From contig NZ_CP102770.1 in NCBI RefSeq assembly GCF_038561935.1, forward strand, positions 744,001 through 808,000: DNA of 64,000 bases, read 5' to 3'. Below the pieces are notes generated by a model, which was not told the DNA's origin, made no database searches, and was given only the letters and a program-made list of their open reading frames with translations. Below, in pieces: positions 1 through 8,952 of the stretch (within the stretch, counting starts at the first letter, position 1; each line of letters begins with the position of its first letter). Made by a program: the position numbers and the translations under genes. The DNA comes from Myxococcus stipitatus (GTDB taxonomy: Bacteria; Myxococcota; Myxococcia; Myxococcales; Myxococcaceae).

Positions 1-302
1 CCACGGGCGCCACCCTCTACGCCTTCGACCACGGCCTCGCGCCGGACCGCCCCGTGCGTGAACAGCCCGTGACCTCCCGCGGCATCACCGTGGGCGCGGA
101 TGTGTGGATAGGTGCCAACGCGGGCGTGACGGACGGCGTCACCCTGGGAGACCACGCCGTGGTGGCCATGGGCGCGGTGGTGACGCGGGATGTGCCGCCG
201 TGGGCCATCGTCGGCGGGGTGCCCGCCCGTGTGCTCGGGGACCGTCGAGACCGCCCTCGCTCGGGTTTTCCTGGCGGGTGGGAACCCGAGGACCAAGGGT
301 GA
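1..302 (+). CDS. Hexapeptide-repeat acyltransferase, C-terminal part (5' end outside window)
   Basis: The frame is open from the first bases of the window and stops at TGA 300-302. The visible part contains left-handed beta-helix hexapeptide repeats of the type V-x-I-G-A-N-A-G-V, then the typical family ending in which a Val/Ala-rich coil leads to the motif [13 protein letters not shown] (here [11 protein letters not shown]). This is the maltose/galactoside or colanic-acid (WcaF-like) O-acetyltransferase family, which transfers an acetyl group from acetyl-CoA to a sugar or polysaccharide precursor in the cytoplasm. The acceptor cannot be named from the fragment. The last ~15 residues after VLGDRR are Arg/Pro-rich and probably disordered. 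Confidence 0.8.
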   Translation, partial: TGATLYAFDHGLAPDRPVREQPVTSRGITVGADVWIGANAGVTDGVTLGDHAVVAMGAVVTRDVPPWAIVGGVPARVLGDRRDRPRSGFPGGWEPEDQG

Positions 303-431
303 ACTTTCTCTGCCTTCATTGACTTCCCGACATTCGCCGGTTCTATGCTGGAATCCGACGTCGCCACGGGAGGGGCACGGGGTCATTGGACAGGGTTCTG
401 GCCCCCCCGACCGTGGGCGCAGGAGGTCGAA

Positions 432-2588
432 GTGGCAGACGAGCGGCGGGACGTGGGGCAGGTCGAGTCCCCGGTACCGGTTCCCGAGACGAGCGCGGGC
501 GGCCTGTCCTCCCGTGGTGCGTCGTCATCATCCCCCGACAGCGCGGCGTCGATGGCGCGGCGGCTCCAGGTATTGGAGGGGCTGCTCAGCGAGGTGGTGT
601 TTCAACTCGACGCGCAGGGACGTGTCACCTACCTGGGCCCGGGCTGGGAGAAGCTGACCGGCTCATTGGGCGCGGTGTTTCACGGGCACCTGCTGGTGGA
701 GGCCGTGCACCCGGTGGACCGCGCCGCGGCGCGCGTGCTGTTGGAGTCGGTGGCGGGGCAGCAGCTTCCGGAGGCCCGCCGGGAGATTCGCCTGGCCGTG
801 GGCGATGACGCGCGCTGGGTGGTGCTGTCCGCGCGCGGTGTGCCCGGCGTGCCCGGGGAGGTGGTGGGCTCGCTGCTGGACATCGACTCGCGCCGCCGCG
901 CCGAGGAGGCCGTCGCCACGCGTGAGCGGTATCTGGAGACGATGGTGGAGGTCCAGCGGCGGATGATGCCGCACCAGTTCCCCCGGGACTTGTATGCCTC
1001 CGTGGTGGAGCCCCTGGGCCGCGTCTCCGCCGCCAGCCGTGTCTACGTATTCGAGATGCACTACGGCCCGGACGGCGTGCTGCTCGCCTCGCAGCGCGCG
1101 GAGTGGTGCGAGCCGGGGATTCCTCCCAACCTGGAGGACCCGAACATGCACGGCCTGCCGTTCATGGAGGCCCTGCGGCCGGAGCAGTCCTCGGCGCTGA
1201 TGCGCGGCGAGCCCGTGCAGGCGCTGCCTCGAGGCTTCACGCCCACCCTCGCGCCCATGCTGGAAGCGCAGGGCGTCCGCTCCGTGCTGCTCCTGCCCGT
1301 CCATGTGCACGGGCAGCTCTTCGGCGTCATCGGCTTCGACAACTGCCGTGAGGCGCGGCCCTGGGGACCCATCGAGGTCAACCTGCTGTCGGGCGCGGCG
1401 GGCACGCTGTCGCTGGCGCTGGAGCAGCGCACGGACCAGGCGCTGCGCGTGCGCACGGAGACGACGCTCCGGCGCACCGAGGCCGGCGTCCACCTGCTCA
1501 TCGAGGCCTTCCCGGACCCGGTGATGGTGCACGTGGGGGACGGGGTGTTGTTGTCGGTGAACCCCGCGTTGGTGCAGTACCTGGGCTACCGCGACGCCTC
1601 GGAGATGCTGGGCCGTCACGTGCTGGAGCTGGTGCGCGAGGAGGACCGGAGCGCGGCGCAGCTCTACCTGGGGCAGGCGCTGGAGGGGAAGCGGGCGGCG
1701 CGCGCGGTGGAGGTGCCGCTGGTGCGCCGCGACGGAGAGACCGTCGTCGCGGACCTGGTGACGCTGGCCGTCGTGTTCGACGGAGCGCCCGCGTGGGTGA
1801 CCATCGCGCGCGACTACACGGAGCGCAAGCGCACCCAGGCGCAGATGATGCTCGCCGACCGCATGGCCTCCATGGGCCTGCTCGCCGCGGGCATCGCGCA
1901 CGAGCTCAACAACCCGCTCGCCTACGTGTTGTCCAACCTGGAGTACCTCCACTCCACGCTGGGCCCGCGCGCGCGGCCGCTGTCACCCGACGACATGGTG
2001 GAGTGCCGCCAGGTGCTGGACGACGCCCGCGAGGGCGCCGAGCGCATGCGGCAGATTGTCCGCCAGCTCCGCGTCTTCTCCCGCGTGGAGGAGACGCGCG
2101 AGGAGCCGGTGGACGTGCACCGCGTGCTGGACTCGGTGGTCCAGATGGCGGCCAGCGAGGTGCGGCCTCGGGCGCGGCTGGTGAAGACCTACGGCACGGT
2201 GCCGCAGGTGCGCGGCAACGAGGGCAAGCTGTTCCAGGTGTTCCTCAACCTGGTCATCAACGCCGCGCACGCCATCGAGGAAGGGCAGTCGGAGACGAAC
2301 GAGATTCGCATCACCACGCGGCCCGACGAGGGCTCGCGGGTGTTGGTGGAGGTGCGGGACACGGGCGGGGGCATTCCGCCGGAGCACCTGCGCCGCATCT
2401 TCGACCCGTTCTTCACCACCAAGTCCGCGGGGCTGGGAACGGGCCTGGGCCTGTCCATCTGCGACACCATCGTCACCGCGCTCGGCGGACACATCTCCGT
2501 CGAGTCCTCGGTGGGCGTGGGCACCACGTTCCGCGTGGCCCTGAACGCCGCCTTCCCGCAGGGCGAGGTCGTGCGTCCAGGGCATTAG
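432..2588 (+). CDS. PAS-GAF-PAS sensor histidine kinase
   Basis: A 718-aa sensor kinase that autophosphorylates on His and passes the phosphate to a response regulator not present here. I place the start at GTG 432 because AGGAGG lies at 421-426, five bases upstream. An ATG at 345 would add 29 residues without a good ribosome site. Domains in order: disordered N-terminus, PAS (~41-155), GAF-like (~180-335, containing [17 protein letters not shown]), second PAS (~345-465), HisKA with the H-box [10 protein letters not shown] (His490), and HATPase_c with N-box [11 protein letters not shown]1 DTGGGIPPE and G2 [10 protein letters not shown]. There is no transmembrane segment, so it should sense a cytoplasmic signal. 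It is convergent with the next gene, only 15 bases apart. Confidence 0.93.
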   Translation: MADERRDVGQVESPVPVPETSAGGLSSRGASSSSPDSAASMARRLQVLEGLLSEVVFQLDAQGRVTYLGPGWEKLTGSLGAVFHGHLLVEAVHPVDRAAARVLLESVAGQQLPEARREIRLAVGDDARWVVLSARGVPGVPGEVVGSLLDIDSRRRAEEAVATRERYLETMVEVQRRMMPHQFPRDLYASVVEPLGRVSAASRVYVFEMHYGPDGVLLASQRAEWCEPGIPPNLEDPNMHGLPFMEALRPEQSSALMRGEPVQALPRGFTPTLAPMLEAQGVRSVLLLPVHVHGQLFGVIGFDNCREARPWGPIEVNLLSGAAGTLSLALEQRTDQALRVRTETTLRRTEAGVHLLIEAFPDPVMVHVGDGVLLSVNPALVQYLGYRDASEMLGRHVLELVREEDRSAAQLYLGQALEGKRAARAVEVPLVRRDGETVVADLVTLAVVFDGAPAWVTIARDYTERKRTQAQMMLADRMASMGLLAAGIAHELNNPLAYVLSNLEYLHSTLGPRARPLSPDDMVECRQVLDDAREGAERMRQIVRQLRVFSRVEETREEPVDVHRVLDSVVQMAASEVRPRARLVKTYGTVPQVRGNEGKLFQVFLNLVINAAHAIEEGQSETNEIRITTRPDEGSRVLVEVRDTGGGIPPEHLRRIFDPFFTTKSAGLGTGLGLSICDTIVTALGGHISVESSVGVGTTFRVALNAAFPQGEVVRPGH

Positions 2589-2603
2589 TCAGGCTCGCGT
2601 CAC

Positions 2604-3758
2604 CTAGCTACAGACGCCCAGGGGTTGCGAGCCCTCCACGCCGAACAAGGTCTGCTGGTAGCTGATGCCGGCCCACTGGGCGATGGTCACCCACCAGGTC
2701 TTCTTGAAGAAGAGGACCCGGACGCGCGCGAAGGCTCGCAGCGTGCCGGAGAGCGTGTTCAGGTCCAGGTCCGTCTGGAGCTTCCAGTCGAGGTTGCACA
2801 CGGGCCAGAGGACCTCGCCCGAGGCGGGCAGGGTGGCGTTGATGAGGGCCAGGCTGCCCTCCACGCCGAAGCCCACGATGACGACGTCCACCGCCGCGGA
2901 CGCGGTGACGTGGGACCAGCCGCCGGGCGTCGCGGAGAGCCGGGCCACCAGCGGATTCACCTCGCCCCTCACCGCTATCTTCACGCCGCCGGAGAGCGAG
3001 GCCTTCACTGTGACGGGCACCGGCCCCACCATGAAGGACTTGGAGGCGGAGAAGAACGTGCGGCTCCAGTTGACCGGCGAGGGCTCATACACGGCTTGCA
3101 GGCTGGTGGACCAGACCTCCTGTCCCAGCACGTAGAGCGCGGCCTGGCCGCTGTTTTCGCCTCCGTTCTGTCCCACGACGTGGGCGCGTCCTCGCACCAG
3201 GTCATGCTCCGACGAGAACACCGTGGCGAACACCTTGCCCTCGGCCACCGCCACCACCTTCTTGTCCGCGACGGCCGTCGCCGTCTCGGCGGTGAGCAGC
3301 GTGCTGAGCTGATAGCCCGCGCCGAACAGCCCGTTGCCGAAGCGCTCCGTGCGCACGTAGGACTTGTTGAACGTCTGCACCGGGTTGGTCCACGGCGTGA
3401 TTTCCATGGGCGGAGGGACCTGGTGCGTGAAGGCCTCCGGAATCGTGGCCTGCTCGATGTCCAGGTTGTGCGTGTGGTCCGCCAGGTCGTAGCGGAGCTG
3501 CCCTCCCGTGCGGTTCGTCTCGTCCTGGAGGATGGCGTGCTCCTCGGCGGGGGAGTAGCTGGCGCCGGGGATGAAGGGGGCGACGGAGGTCTCCCAGGGC
3601 ACCGCGTCGTCCAGCGACGTGCCTGGGGTGTAGACGGAGAAGGGATACTTCGAGGGCTCGACGACGTACGGCTGGGAGTCGACGTAGCTCTGCGCCGCGA
3701 CGAGTCCGGGAATCACGACCAGCATCAGCGCGACAGCGCGCGATACCACCCTGTGCAT
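2604..3758 (-). CDS. Secreted beta-rich protein, partner of the HEAT-repeat gene
   Basis: 384 aa. The start at ATG 3758 follows GGAGG with 8-base spacing and gives a clean signal peptide (MHRVVSRAVALMLVVIPGLVAAQ); longer in-frame starts lack this. The mature protein is rich in alternating Val/Thr/Ser strands and Gly, with only two cysteines near the C-terminus, so it is probably an all-beta secreted or outer-membrane-associated protein. One stretch (VGPVPVTVKASLSGGVKI) loosely resembles AGPVPVVFTETFQLDLE in the GON-domain lipoprotein at 43092-46055, suggesting a shared beta domain. It lies 110 bases downstream of the HEAT-repeat gene on the same strand and is probably co-transcribed. Family not recognised. 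Confidence 0.75.
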   Translation of the reverse strand: MHRVVSRAVALMLVVIPGLVAAQSYVDSQPYVVEPSKYPFSVYTPGTSLDDAVPWETSVAPFIPGASYSPAEEHAILQDETNRTGGQLRYDLADHTHNLDIEQATIPEAFTHQVPPPMEITPWTNPVQTFNKSYVRTERFGNGLFGAGYQLSTLLTAETATAVADKKVVAVAEGKVFATVFSSEHDLVRGRAHVVGQNGGENSGQAALYVLGQEVWSTSLQAVYEPSPVNWSRTFFSASKSFMVGPVPVTVKASLSGGVKIAVRGEVNPLVARLSATPGGWSHVTASAAVDVVIVGFGVEGSLALINATLPASGEVLWPVCNLDWKLQTDLDLNTLSGTLRAFARVRVLFFKKTWWVTIAQWAGISYQQTLFGVEGSQPLGVCS

Positions 3759-3868
3759 ATAGGGGACCTCCGAGGACGGGGAGGTCTGTCTATATGGGAT
3801 GATTTCAAGGGCTCGCGTCGGCCCCCGGGGAGCTGTGTCTGGCTTTTCACGCTCGGACTGCGGGGAAC

Positions 3869-5836
3869 TCAGCGAATGGGTCGAGGACCCGACGGCTGCG
3901 GCGTGGGCGTGGTGGGGGTTTCCACGTAGGTGATGGCCATGCGACGGATTTCGGGGTGGCGCTCGTTCTGTCCCGCCCACCGCAGCAGCGCCAGGGCGCC
4001 GGGCGTGGTGCCTCGGTGCTGGCCCAGCAGGTGGACGATGTCGGAGCGCACGCCGTCGGACGCGTCCTCGCGCAGGGCCTGCCCCAGCATGGGCAGCAGC
4101 AGGGGCTCCAGCGGGCGGAAGCCACAGGCGAAGACAGCGCCTCGGCGCACCTCCGCGATGGGGTCGTTCATCAGGCGCTCGGCGAGGAGCCGGTCCGCGT
4201 CCGGGCCGGGAATCCCTCGCAGCGCCACCATGGCGGCCTCGCGCACGCGCACGGAGTCGGAGCGCAGCGCGTCCGCGAGAGTGTCGAGCGCGGCCGGTGC
4301 CCGGGTGTTGCCCAGCGAGCGCAGCAGCAGGGCGCGCGCCTCCGCGTCCTTCGCGGCGCGGTAGTCGTTCTCCAGCTCCTGGACCAGCGCCTCGGAGGCT
4401 CGCGCGTCGGCGCCATTCAGGTGCAGGGCCGCGTTGCCCAGCGCCAGCGTCGCCGTGCCTCGCAGACGGGCGTCCTCGCTCCGGGAGAGCTGCCGCAGGG
4501 TGTCCACACTCTCGCGGATGGGGTGGTCCGCCATGCCCAGCGCGGAGACCGCGTCCATGCGCACGTCCGTCGTCAGTGCCGTGTCTCCGGTGGCCGAAGC
4601 GAGCGCGCGCAGGGACTCCGGCGTGCTGGCGGCGGAGAGCGCGCCGAGCATGGCGCTGGCGGCCAGCGGAGAGAGGTCCTTGGCGCGCAGCAGCGCGGGG
4701 ATGCGCGAGGCCTCCTCGGGGCGCAGCGTGAGCAGGGCGCGAAGCTGCTCCAGCGCGCGAGTTCTCGCTTCATCCCGCGCCTTCTCGTCGGCGGGCAGCG
4801 CGCGCAGGTCCGCGAGGAGGTCCTCCAGCTTGCGCGAGCCCAGCACCTGTCGGTGATGGGCCAGCGGGTCCGGCGCGGGCCCCTGGAAGCTGGCCAGCGC
4901 GGAGGTGTCCAGGAACGCCGCGCGCGCGGCGAATGCATCCACCAGGGTGGGCTCGAGCCGCCGCTCGAGCAGGCGCAGCGACAGCTCCGTGGTGTTCGTC
5001 ACCCGGGGCATGCCCTCGCCCGGGTCCACCAGCAGCCGCTCGCGGACCTGGAGCGTCTGGAGCCACGCGTCCTCCGTCAGCTCGAAGGTGGCGCCGCCGC
5101 TGACGCTCATGCGCGGCGAGTCCTTCAGCGGCTGGAGTCCCTCCGGTGTCGCCGTGGCGGTGTAGACCTCCTTGTGCTTCCGGTAGCGGCGCGCCTCCAC
5201 GCGCTCATACCGGGCCACGTACTGGCCGGAGGTGTCCTGCTCCTCGGTGCTCCACTGTGACGGTGGAGTGCCATCCACGACGAACTGCGAGGACGCGACC
5301 ACCGAGCGCAGCAGCCCTCGCGCCAGCTCATCCACGCCTCGCTCGAAGTGGGTGAGCGTCACCGCGCCCCGCTCGTCGCGTGTCGCGAAGAAGGGCAGGG
5401 AGAGCGCGGCCACCATGGCCTGGTGGGCCTCGGGGGCGAGCGGCCCCTGGCCCTCGACGTCCAGGGTGAAGGTGGTGGGCCGGAGCTGGAGGCGGAGCAG
5501 CACGGCATCGGCCTTCGCGGAGACGACGCCCACGTCCCACTCCCCCTGGAGTGCGAAGCGCATGCCCGAGCTCTGTTGCTCGAATGACACTGAGGTCGTC
5601 AGGCTCAGGGCGTGACGGTGGATGGCTCCGGGCGAGGGGAGACGCGGGGACTCCGCCCGCGCGGAGCCCGCAGCACCCGAGGGCGGCGGGCTCCCAGATG
5701 TCTGTGAATGGGAAACAGACGGTGTGCTTGAAACCGGAGACGGACTCCCCGCGTTCTTTTTCCACCACACTCCACCCAGGCCGACCAGGACGAGGGTGGC
5801 AGCCAACGCGATGACGAACGGCCGCTGGCGGCGCAT
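3869..5836 (-). CDS. Membrane-anchored protein: beta domain followed by HEAT repeats
   Basis: 655 aa from ATG 5836, preceded by GGAGGA. An N-terminal signal anchor (residues ~7-24, FVIALAATLVLVGLGGVWW) is followed by a Pro/Ser-rich linker. A ~250-residue beta-rich region (HALSLTTSVSFEQQ... through the VRERLLVDPGEG area) comes next, and then a long helical C-terminal half with at least seven HEAT-type repeats (for example LRGTATLALGN, VREAAMVALRGI, VRRGAVFACGF). It is probably periplasmic. A beta domain followed by an alpha-helical superhelix is the general plan of vitellogenin-type lipid-transfer proteins, but I cannot show homology. Confidence is high for gene and HEAT repeats, low for any lipid role. 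Confidence 0.8.
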   Translation of the reverse strand: MRRQRPFVIALAATLVLVGLGGVWWKKNAGSPSPVSSTPSVSHSQTSGSPPPSGAAGSARAESPRLPSPGAIHRHALSLTTSVSFEQQSSGMRFALQGEWDVGVVSAKADAVLLRLQLRPTTFTLDVEGQGPLAPEAHQAMVAALSLPFFATRDERGAVTLTHFERGVDELARGLLRSVVASSQFVVDGTPPSQWSTEEQDTSGQYVARYERVEARRYRKHKEVYTATATPEGLQPLKDSPRMSVSGGATFELTEDAWLQTLQVRERLLVDPGEGMPRVTNTTELSLRLLERRLEPTLVDAFAARAAFLDTSALASFQGPAPDPLAHHRQVLGSRKLEDLLADLRALPADEKARDEARTRALEQLRALLTLRPEEASRIPALLRAKDLSPLAASAMLGALSAASTPESLRALASATGDTALTTDVRMDAVSALGMADHPIRESVDTLRQLSRSEDARLRGTATLALGNAALHLNGADARASEALVQELENDYRAAKDAEARALLLRSLGNTRAPAALDTLADALRSDSVRVREAAMVALRGIPGPDADRLLAERLMNDPIAEVRRGAVFACGFRPLEPLLLPMLGQALREDASDGVRSDIVHLLGQHRGTTPGALALLRWAGQNERHPEIRRMAITYVETPTTPTPQPSGPRPIR

Positions 5837-5958
5837 GAGGTCCTCCGGGGTTGGTTTCTTGACGCGGATGTGTGGCCCAAACCACGCTTGCCATTGTGGT
5901 GGGTAGGAACGGTGGGGGCTTTTGGAGGATATAGCAAACCATTCGGCGGGGGGCCGGC

Positions 5959-6399
5959 ATGGCGAGTCCACTGAACCCAGGGCGTCTCATCCCCAAGGGC
6001 TGTGCGGTTCGACGAGTGTCGAACGTGCGCGCGAGCGTGGCGCTCGCGGTGTCCCTGACGTGGCTTCTGACAGCGTGTGGCGCGCGCGAGGAGGGCGCGC
6101 ATGCATCCGGCATGGGCTCGCGGGGCCAGGCGGTTCGGACCTGTCCAGTCCCGCAGACTTCAGGGTCCCTGGCCACCTGCAGGGATGCATGCCATCTGGG
6201 GTGCGGCGATGGCGTCTGCCAGGACGGTGAGACGGAGGCGACGTGCCCCGTCGACTGCTGGTGCGGGGACGGAGCGTGTGTCGACGAGACAGTTCATACC
6301 TGCCCCGTCGACTGCGGCTGCCCCGCGGCGGCCCCCATCGCCGTTCCCATCCTCCCCCCAAGGCAGGCGTCATGCCCCGGTTCCAAGTCCTCTTGCTGA
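5959..6399 (+). CDS. Small Cys-rich lipoprotein
   Basis: 146 aa. It contains a lipobox (LLTAC) after a hydrophobic stretch and then two short repeats of the form CGDGxCxDETxxTCPVDC, a Cys/Asp-rich motif common in secreted myxobacterial proteins and expected to be disulfide-bonded. The start is uncertain. ATG 5959 gives a long basic leader; GTG 6016 or GTG 6025 would give a more usual signal-peptide length. The 3' end overlaps the next gene by 28 bases, so the two are probably translated from one mRNA. It is divergent from the HEAT-repeat gene, with 122 bases between starts. Confidence 0.65.
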   Translation: MASPLNPGRLIPKGCAVRRVSNVRASVALAVSLTWLLTACGAREEGAHASGMGSRGQAVRTCPVPQTSGSLATCRDACHLGCGDGVCQDGETEATCPVDCWCGDGACVDETVHTCPVDCGCPAAAPIAVPILPPRQASCPGSKSSC

Positions 6400-7532
6400 G
6401 CTGCTGTGTCGGGCTCGCGTGTACCTCGTACACGATTTCCCCGCGGACCTTCGGGGTCGCCCGATGGCAGGGCTTCGCCACGGAGCAGAGGTCCCTGGCG
6501 GCGGGCGGAGGATTCGCAAGAGGACTGCATGTCGCGGACGTGGATGGTGACGGCCTGCTCGACCTGGTTGTGGTCGCCGCGCGCGAGGAGAGCGTCTGCA
6601 TCCACCACGGTGAAGGGGAGGGCGTCTTCGCGTCACCGGAGTGCCTGTCAGCGGGCATCACGCCCATGGACGTGGCCGTCAGCGATGTGAACGGAGATGG
6701 CCATCAGGACCTGCTCATCGTGGGGCACTTCTCCAACGCGATGACGGTCCGCCTGGGCGATGGGCGCGGCGGCTTCCGGAACGGAACCCCCTATTCGCTC
6801 GGCAATCACTCGCAGCAGGTGCGGGTGGCGGACCTGGATGGGGACGGGCACCTGGACGCCATCACGAAGAACGCGGGCTCGGGGGGCTTCTTCAACATCA
6901 CCACGCTCAAGGGCAAGGGCGACGGCACCTTCGGCGCGGCCGTGCCTCACGCCGTCACGGGCCTGCCCCGGGACTTGATGCTCGCGGACGTGAGCGCGGA
7001 CGGGCTCCCGGATGTGCTGGTGCTCAACACCAACAGCTTCACCGTGGACATCCTGCTCTCGAAGAAGGACGGCCTGCTGGCGTCCATTCCGCCGCTGCGG
7101 CTCTCGGGCTCCGCGGACGATGAGCCCTTCCGGCTGGCCCCCGCGGATGTGAACGGGGATGGGAACCTGGACCTCGTCATCTCCCACGGCCTCTCCACCG
7201 CGGGCTACCTGTCCGTGCACCTGGGGGATGGGCGGGGAGGCTTCTTCTCCAGCACGTCCATCCGCGCGGAGGAGCCGGGCGAGGTGGTGGTCGCGGACTT
7301 CAACCGGGACGGGCGGAGCGACGTGGCGCACGCGGGGCTGTCGGGCGGCGTGTACCTGTTGCTGGGGCAGGAGGACGGGGAGCTGGGGCCGCCGGTGCGT
7401 GTGGCCTCGTCGCCGACGCCCACGTCCCTGGTGGCCGAGGACCTGGACGAGGACGGCTTCCCGGACCTGGCGTGGACGACGCAGGACACGGTGGAGGTGC
7501 TGCTGGGCTCCACCGTGGGCGGGCTGCCGTAG
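6372..7532 (+). CDS. FG-GAP/VCBS repeat lipoprotein
   Basis: 386 aa from ATG 6372. This start gives a lipoprotein signal (MPRFQVLLLSCCVGLAC, lipobox VGLAC), whereas longer in-frame starts do not. The body consists of about six repeats with the calcium-binding core D-x-D-x-D-G-x-x-D-L (VDGDGLLDLV, VNGDGHQDLL, LDGDGHLDAI, VNGDGNLDLV, FNRDGRSDVA, LDEDGFPDLA). These are FG-GAP/VCBS blades, so the protein should fold as an integrin-like beta-propeller on the cell surface. It overlaps the Cys-rich lipoprotein gene upstream. Ligand unknown. Confidence 0.88.
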   Translation: MPRFQVLLLSCCVGLACTSYTISPRTFGVARWQGFATEQRSLAAGGGFARGLHVADVDGDGLLDLVVVAAREESVCIHHGEGEGVFASPECLSAGITPMDVAVSDVNGDGHQDLLIVGHFSNAMTVRLGDGRGGFRNGTPYSLGNHSQQVRVADLDGDGHLDAITKNAGSGGFFNITTLKGKGDGTFGAAVPHAVTGLPRDLMLADVSADGLPDVLVLNTNSFTVDILLSKKDGLLASIPPLRLSGSADDEPFRLAPADVNGDGNLDLVISHGLSTAGYLSVHLGDGRGGFFSSTSIRAEEPGEVVVADFNRDGRSDVAHAGLSGGVYLLLGQEDGELGPPVRVASSPTPTSLVAEDLDEDGFPDLAWTTQDTVEVLLGSTVGGLP

Positions 7533-7604
7533 CGGAGCGGGGCGGGCGGTGGGCCCGCGACACGGGTTTGTCGAGCTGGGAGCTGCATCCACCAGGAGGT
7601 GGGC

Positions 7605-8006
7605 ATGAAGGAGCTGCTCTGGGGCGTCGTCTGGCTTGGGGTCGTGGGCTTCGCGAGTCCGGCGGAGGCCCAGCTCAGCGGGCGCTGTGGGGGAGATGAC
7701 AATCTCACGCCGCAGCAAGCGCCTGGGCGCAACGCGTGGGCACGCAAGTGCAACTACATCTCGGAGGCGAAGGAGGCCATCCTCAACGCCGACAACGAGT
7801 ATCAAGTCTTCGCGAACGGGTGCTTCCAGTTCCCGTGCTCGCAGAACAACTGCCAGTTCTTCGTGCCCGTCTCACCGAGCGCGCCGTGTATCACCGGGCT
7901 CGTGATGCTGGGCTCGTGTGTGGCGCTCGCGCCGCCGCCCCCGAAGGGCTCGCTGCTGGCGTACCTGGAGGGCGCGCCGCTGGACAGGCCCGAGTGGCTC
8001 TTCTGA
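7605..8006 (+). CDS. Secreted Cys-rich protein, stand-alone version of the Hint-fused domain
   Basis: 133 aa. ATG 7605 is set by AGGAGG at 7594-7599. The signal peptide ends at SPAEA/Q. The mature part aligns without difficulty to residues 21-110 of the two Hint proteins at 26921-27757 and 32143-32979: QLS-x-RC, DD-x-LT, GRNAWARKC, LN-x-x-NEYQVF-x-x-GC and FFVP are shared, with conserved cysteines. Where those proteins reach the Hint cysteine, this one ends in a short Pro-rich tail (ALAPPPPKG). It is thus the same secreted domain without a self-processing module. No known function. Confidence 0.85.
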   Translation: MKELLWGVVWLGVVGFASPAEAQLSGRCGGDDNLTPQQAPGRNAWARKCNYISEAKEAILNADNEYQVFANGCFQFPCSQNNCQFFVPVSPSAPCITGLVMLGSCVALAPPPPKGSLLAYLEGAPLDRPEWLF

Positions 8007-8013
8007 GGGAGGT

Positions 8014-8043
8014 GACGGGGCGTCGGTGAACCCGGGCCCCGTC
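8014..8043. terminator. Hairpin between convergent genes
   Basis: GACGGGGC at 8014-8021 pairs with GCCCCGTC at 8036-8043, a perfect 8-bp GC stem. It lies between the stop at 8006 on the plus strand and the stop at 8053 on the minus strand, where a two-way terminator is expected. There is no T-run, so Rho-independent function is an inference. Confidence 0.5.
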
Positions 8044-8052
8044 GAGTCCCTC

Positions 8053-8535
8053 TCAGGGCGCGCCGAAGCGCGAGTCGAGCTTCGTGAGCTGGCTGGTGAA
8101 GCCTTCCTCCTGCATCCGGGTGAACTCCGCGCTGTGCATGGGGTCCATGGTGACGACCATGCGGACCCGGTCGCCCTGGGGGATGAAGTCCACGACGATG
8201 TTGCTCTTGTAGGTGGCGACGCCGGGGATGAAGTCGATGAGGTTGGTGAGGATGAGCCGGGAGTAGGGCGTGACCTCGGTGAAGCGGGAGTGGGTCGCAT
8301 GGGAGGGCGGCCGTCCCATCTCCTTCATCGCGGCAATCATCTCCGGCGTGTCGGCGACCATCTCGTACTCGAGCGTGCCGCCCGTGCGCGCGTCGATTTC
8401 CCGCACGTCCGCGCGGAAGCCCCGCGGCCCCCACCAACACTCGAAGCCTTCCTTCGTGGTCCAGAGCGACCAGATGTCTTCGATTCCTGCCCGGTAGGTG
8501 CGCTCGACGACGACCTTCACGTTCTCGTTGCTCAT
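8053..8535 (-). CDS. SRPBCC/AHSA1-family protein
   Basis: 160 aa from ATG 8535. It is a START-like (SRPBCC, AHSA1 group) protein: an N-terminal VERTYRAGIEDIWSLWTTKEGFECWW segment, then GGTLEYEM, and a C-terminal amphipathic helix (EEGFTSQLTKLDSRF). The fold has a hydrophobic cavity for small ligands. Its ATG overlaps the stop codon of the ArsR-type regulator (ATGA), so the two are translationally coupled. ArsR-AHSA1 pairs of this kind are common in bacteria; the regulator is thought to control the pair. No ligand can be assigned. Confidence 0.88.
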   Translation of the reverse strand: MSNENVKVVVERTYRAGIEDIWSLWTTKEGFECWWGPRGFRADVREIDARTGGTLEYEMVADTPEMIAAMKEMGRPPSHATHSRFTEVTPYSRLILTNLIDFIPGVATYKSNIVVDFIPQGDRVRMVVTMDPMHSAEFTRMQEEGFTSQLTKLDSRFGAP

Positions 8536-8867
8536 GTCCGTGGTCCTTTCTTCTCTTGTCGTTTCTTCAGCGCGGCCCCGAAGCGGTCCAGCCGCTCCTC
8601 CCACAGCTGCCTGTAGGGACCGAGCCACCCTTCCAGCTCCTGGAATGGCTCCGACTTCAGCGCGTAGAGGCGGCGCTGCCCCTCCGGCCGCATCGTGACG
8701 AAGCCCGACTCCGAGAGGATGCGCAGATGCCGTGAGACACCGGACTGGTGGATGCCGGCCTTCTCGACGACGTCACTGACCTGCTGCTCACCCTGGAGCA
8801 GCGTCTCGACGATGAGGCGTCGCGTCGGGTCCGCGAGCACCTGGAAGACGTCCAATTGCATGGTCAT
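8532..8867 (-). CDS. ArsR-family winged-helix transcriptional regulator
   Basis: 111 aa from ATG 8867. The sequence MQLDVFQVLADPTRRLIVETLL...VSRHLRILSESGFV is the classical ArsR winged-helix-turn-helix start, and RRLYALKSEPFQELEGWL is the wing and dimer helix. No metal-binding Cys cluster is present, as usual for the ArsR proteins paired with AHSA1 genes. ATG 8879 would start inside the palindrome at 8869-8890, so I prefer 8867. Neither start has a clear Shine-Dalgarno site. It overlaps the AHSA1 gene by 4 bases. Confidence 0.88.
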   Translation of the reverse strand: MTMQLDVFQVLADPTRRLIVETLLQGEQQVSDVVEKAGIHQSGVSRHLRILSESGFVTMRPEGQRRLYALKSEPFQELEGWLGPYRQLWEERLDRFGAALKKRQEKKGPRT

Positions 8868-8868
8868 G

Positions 8869-8890
8869 TATATACACATCGGTGCATATA
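8869..8890. promoter_or_regulatory. Operator-like palindrome upstream of the ArsR gene
   Basis: TATATACAC (8869-8877) and GTGCATATA (8882-8890) form a 9-bp inverted repeat with one mismatch around ATCG. It is AT-rich in a GC-rich setting and touches the start codon, the usual position and form of an ArsR-type autoregulatory operator. Binding is inferred from position and symmetry. Confidence 0.5.
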
Positions 8891-8952
8891 TCGGTCAAGG
8901 CAAAGGCCGGTGACCCGGGAGGCCACCGGCCCTTGGGACGCCTGGTGCGGGC

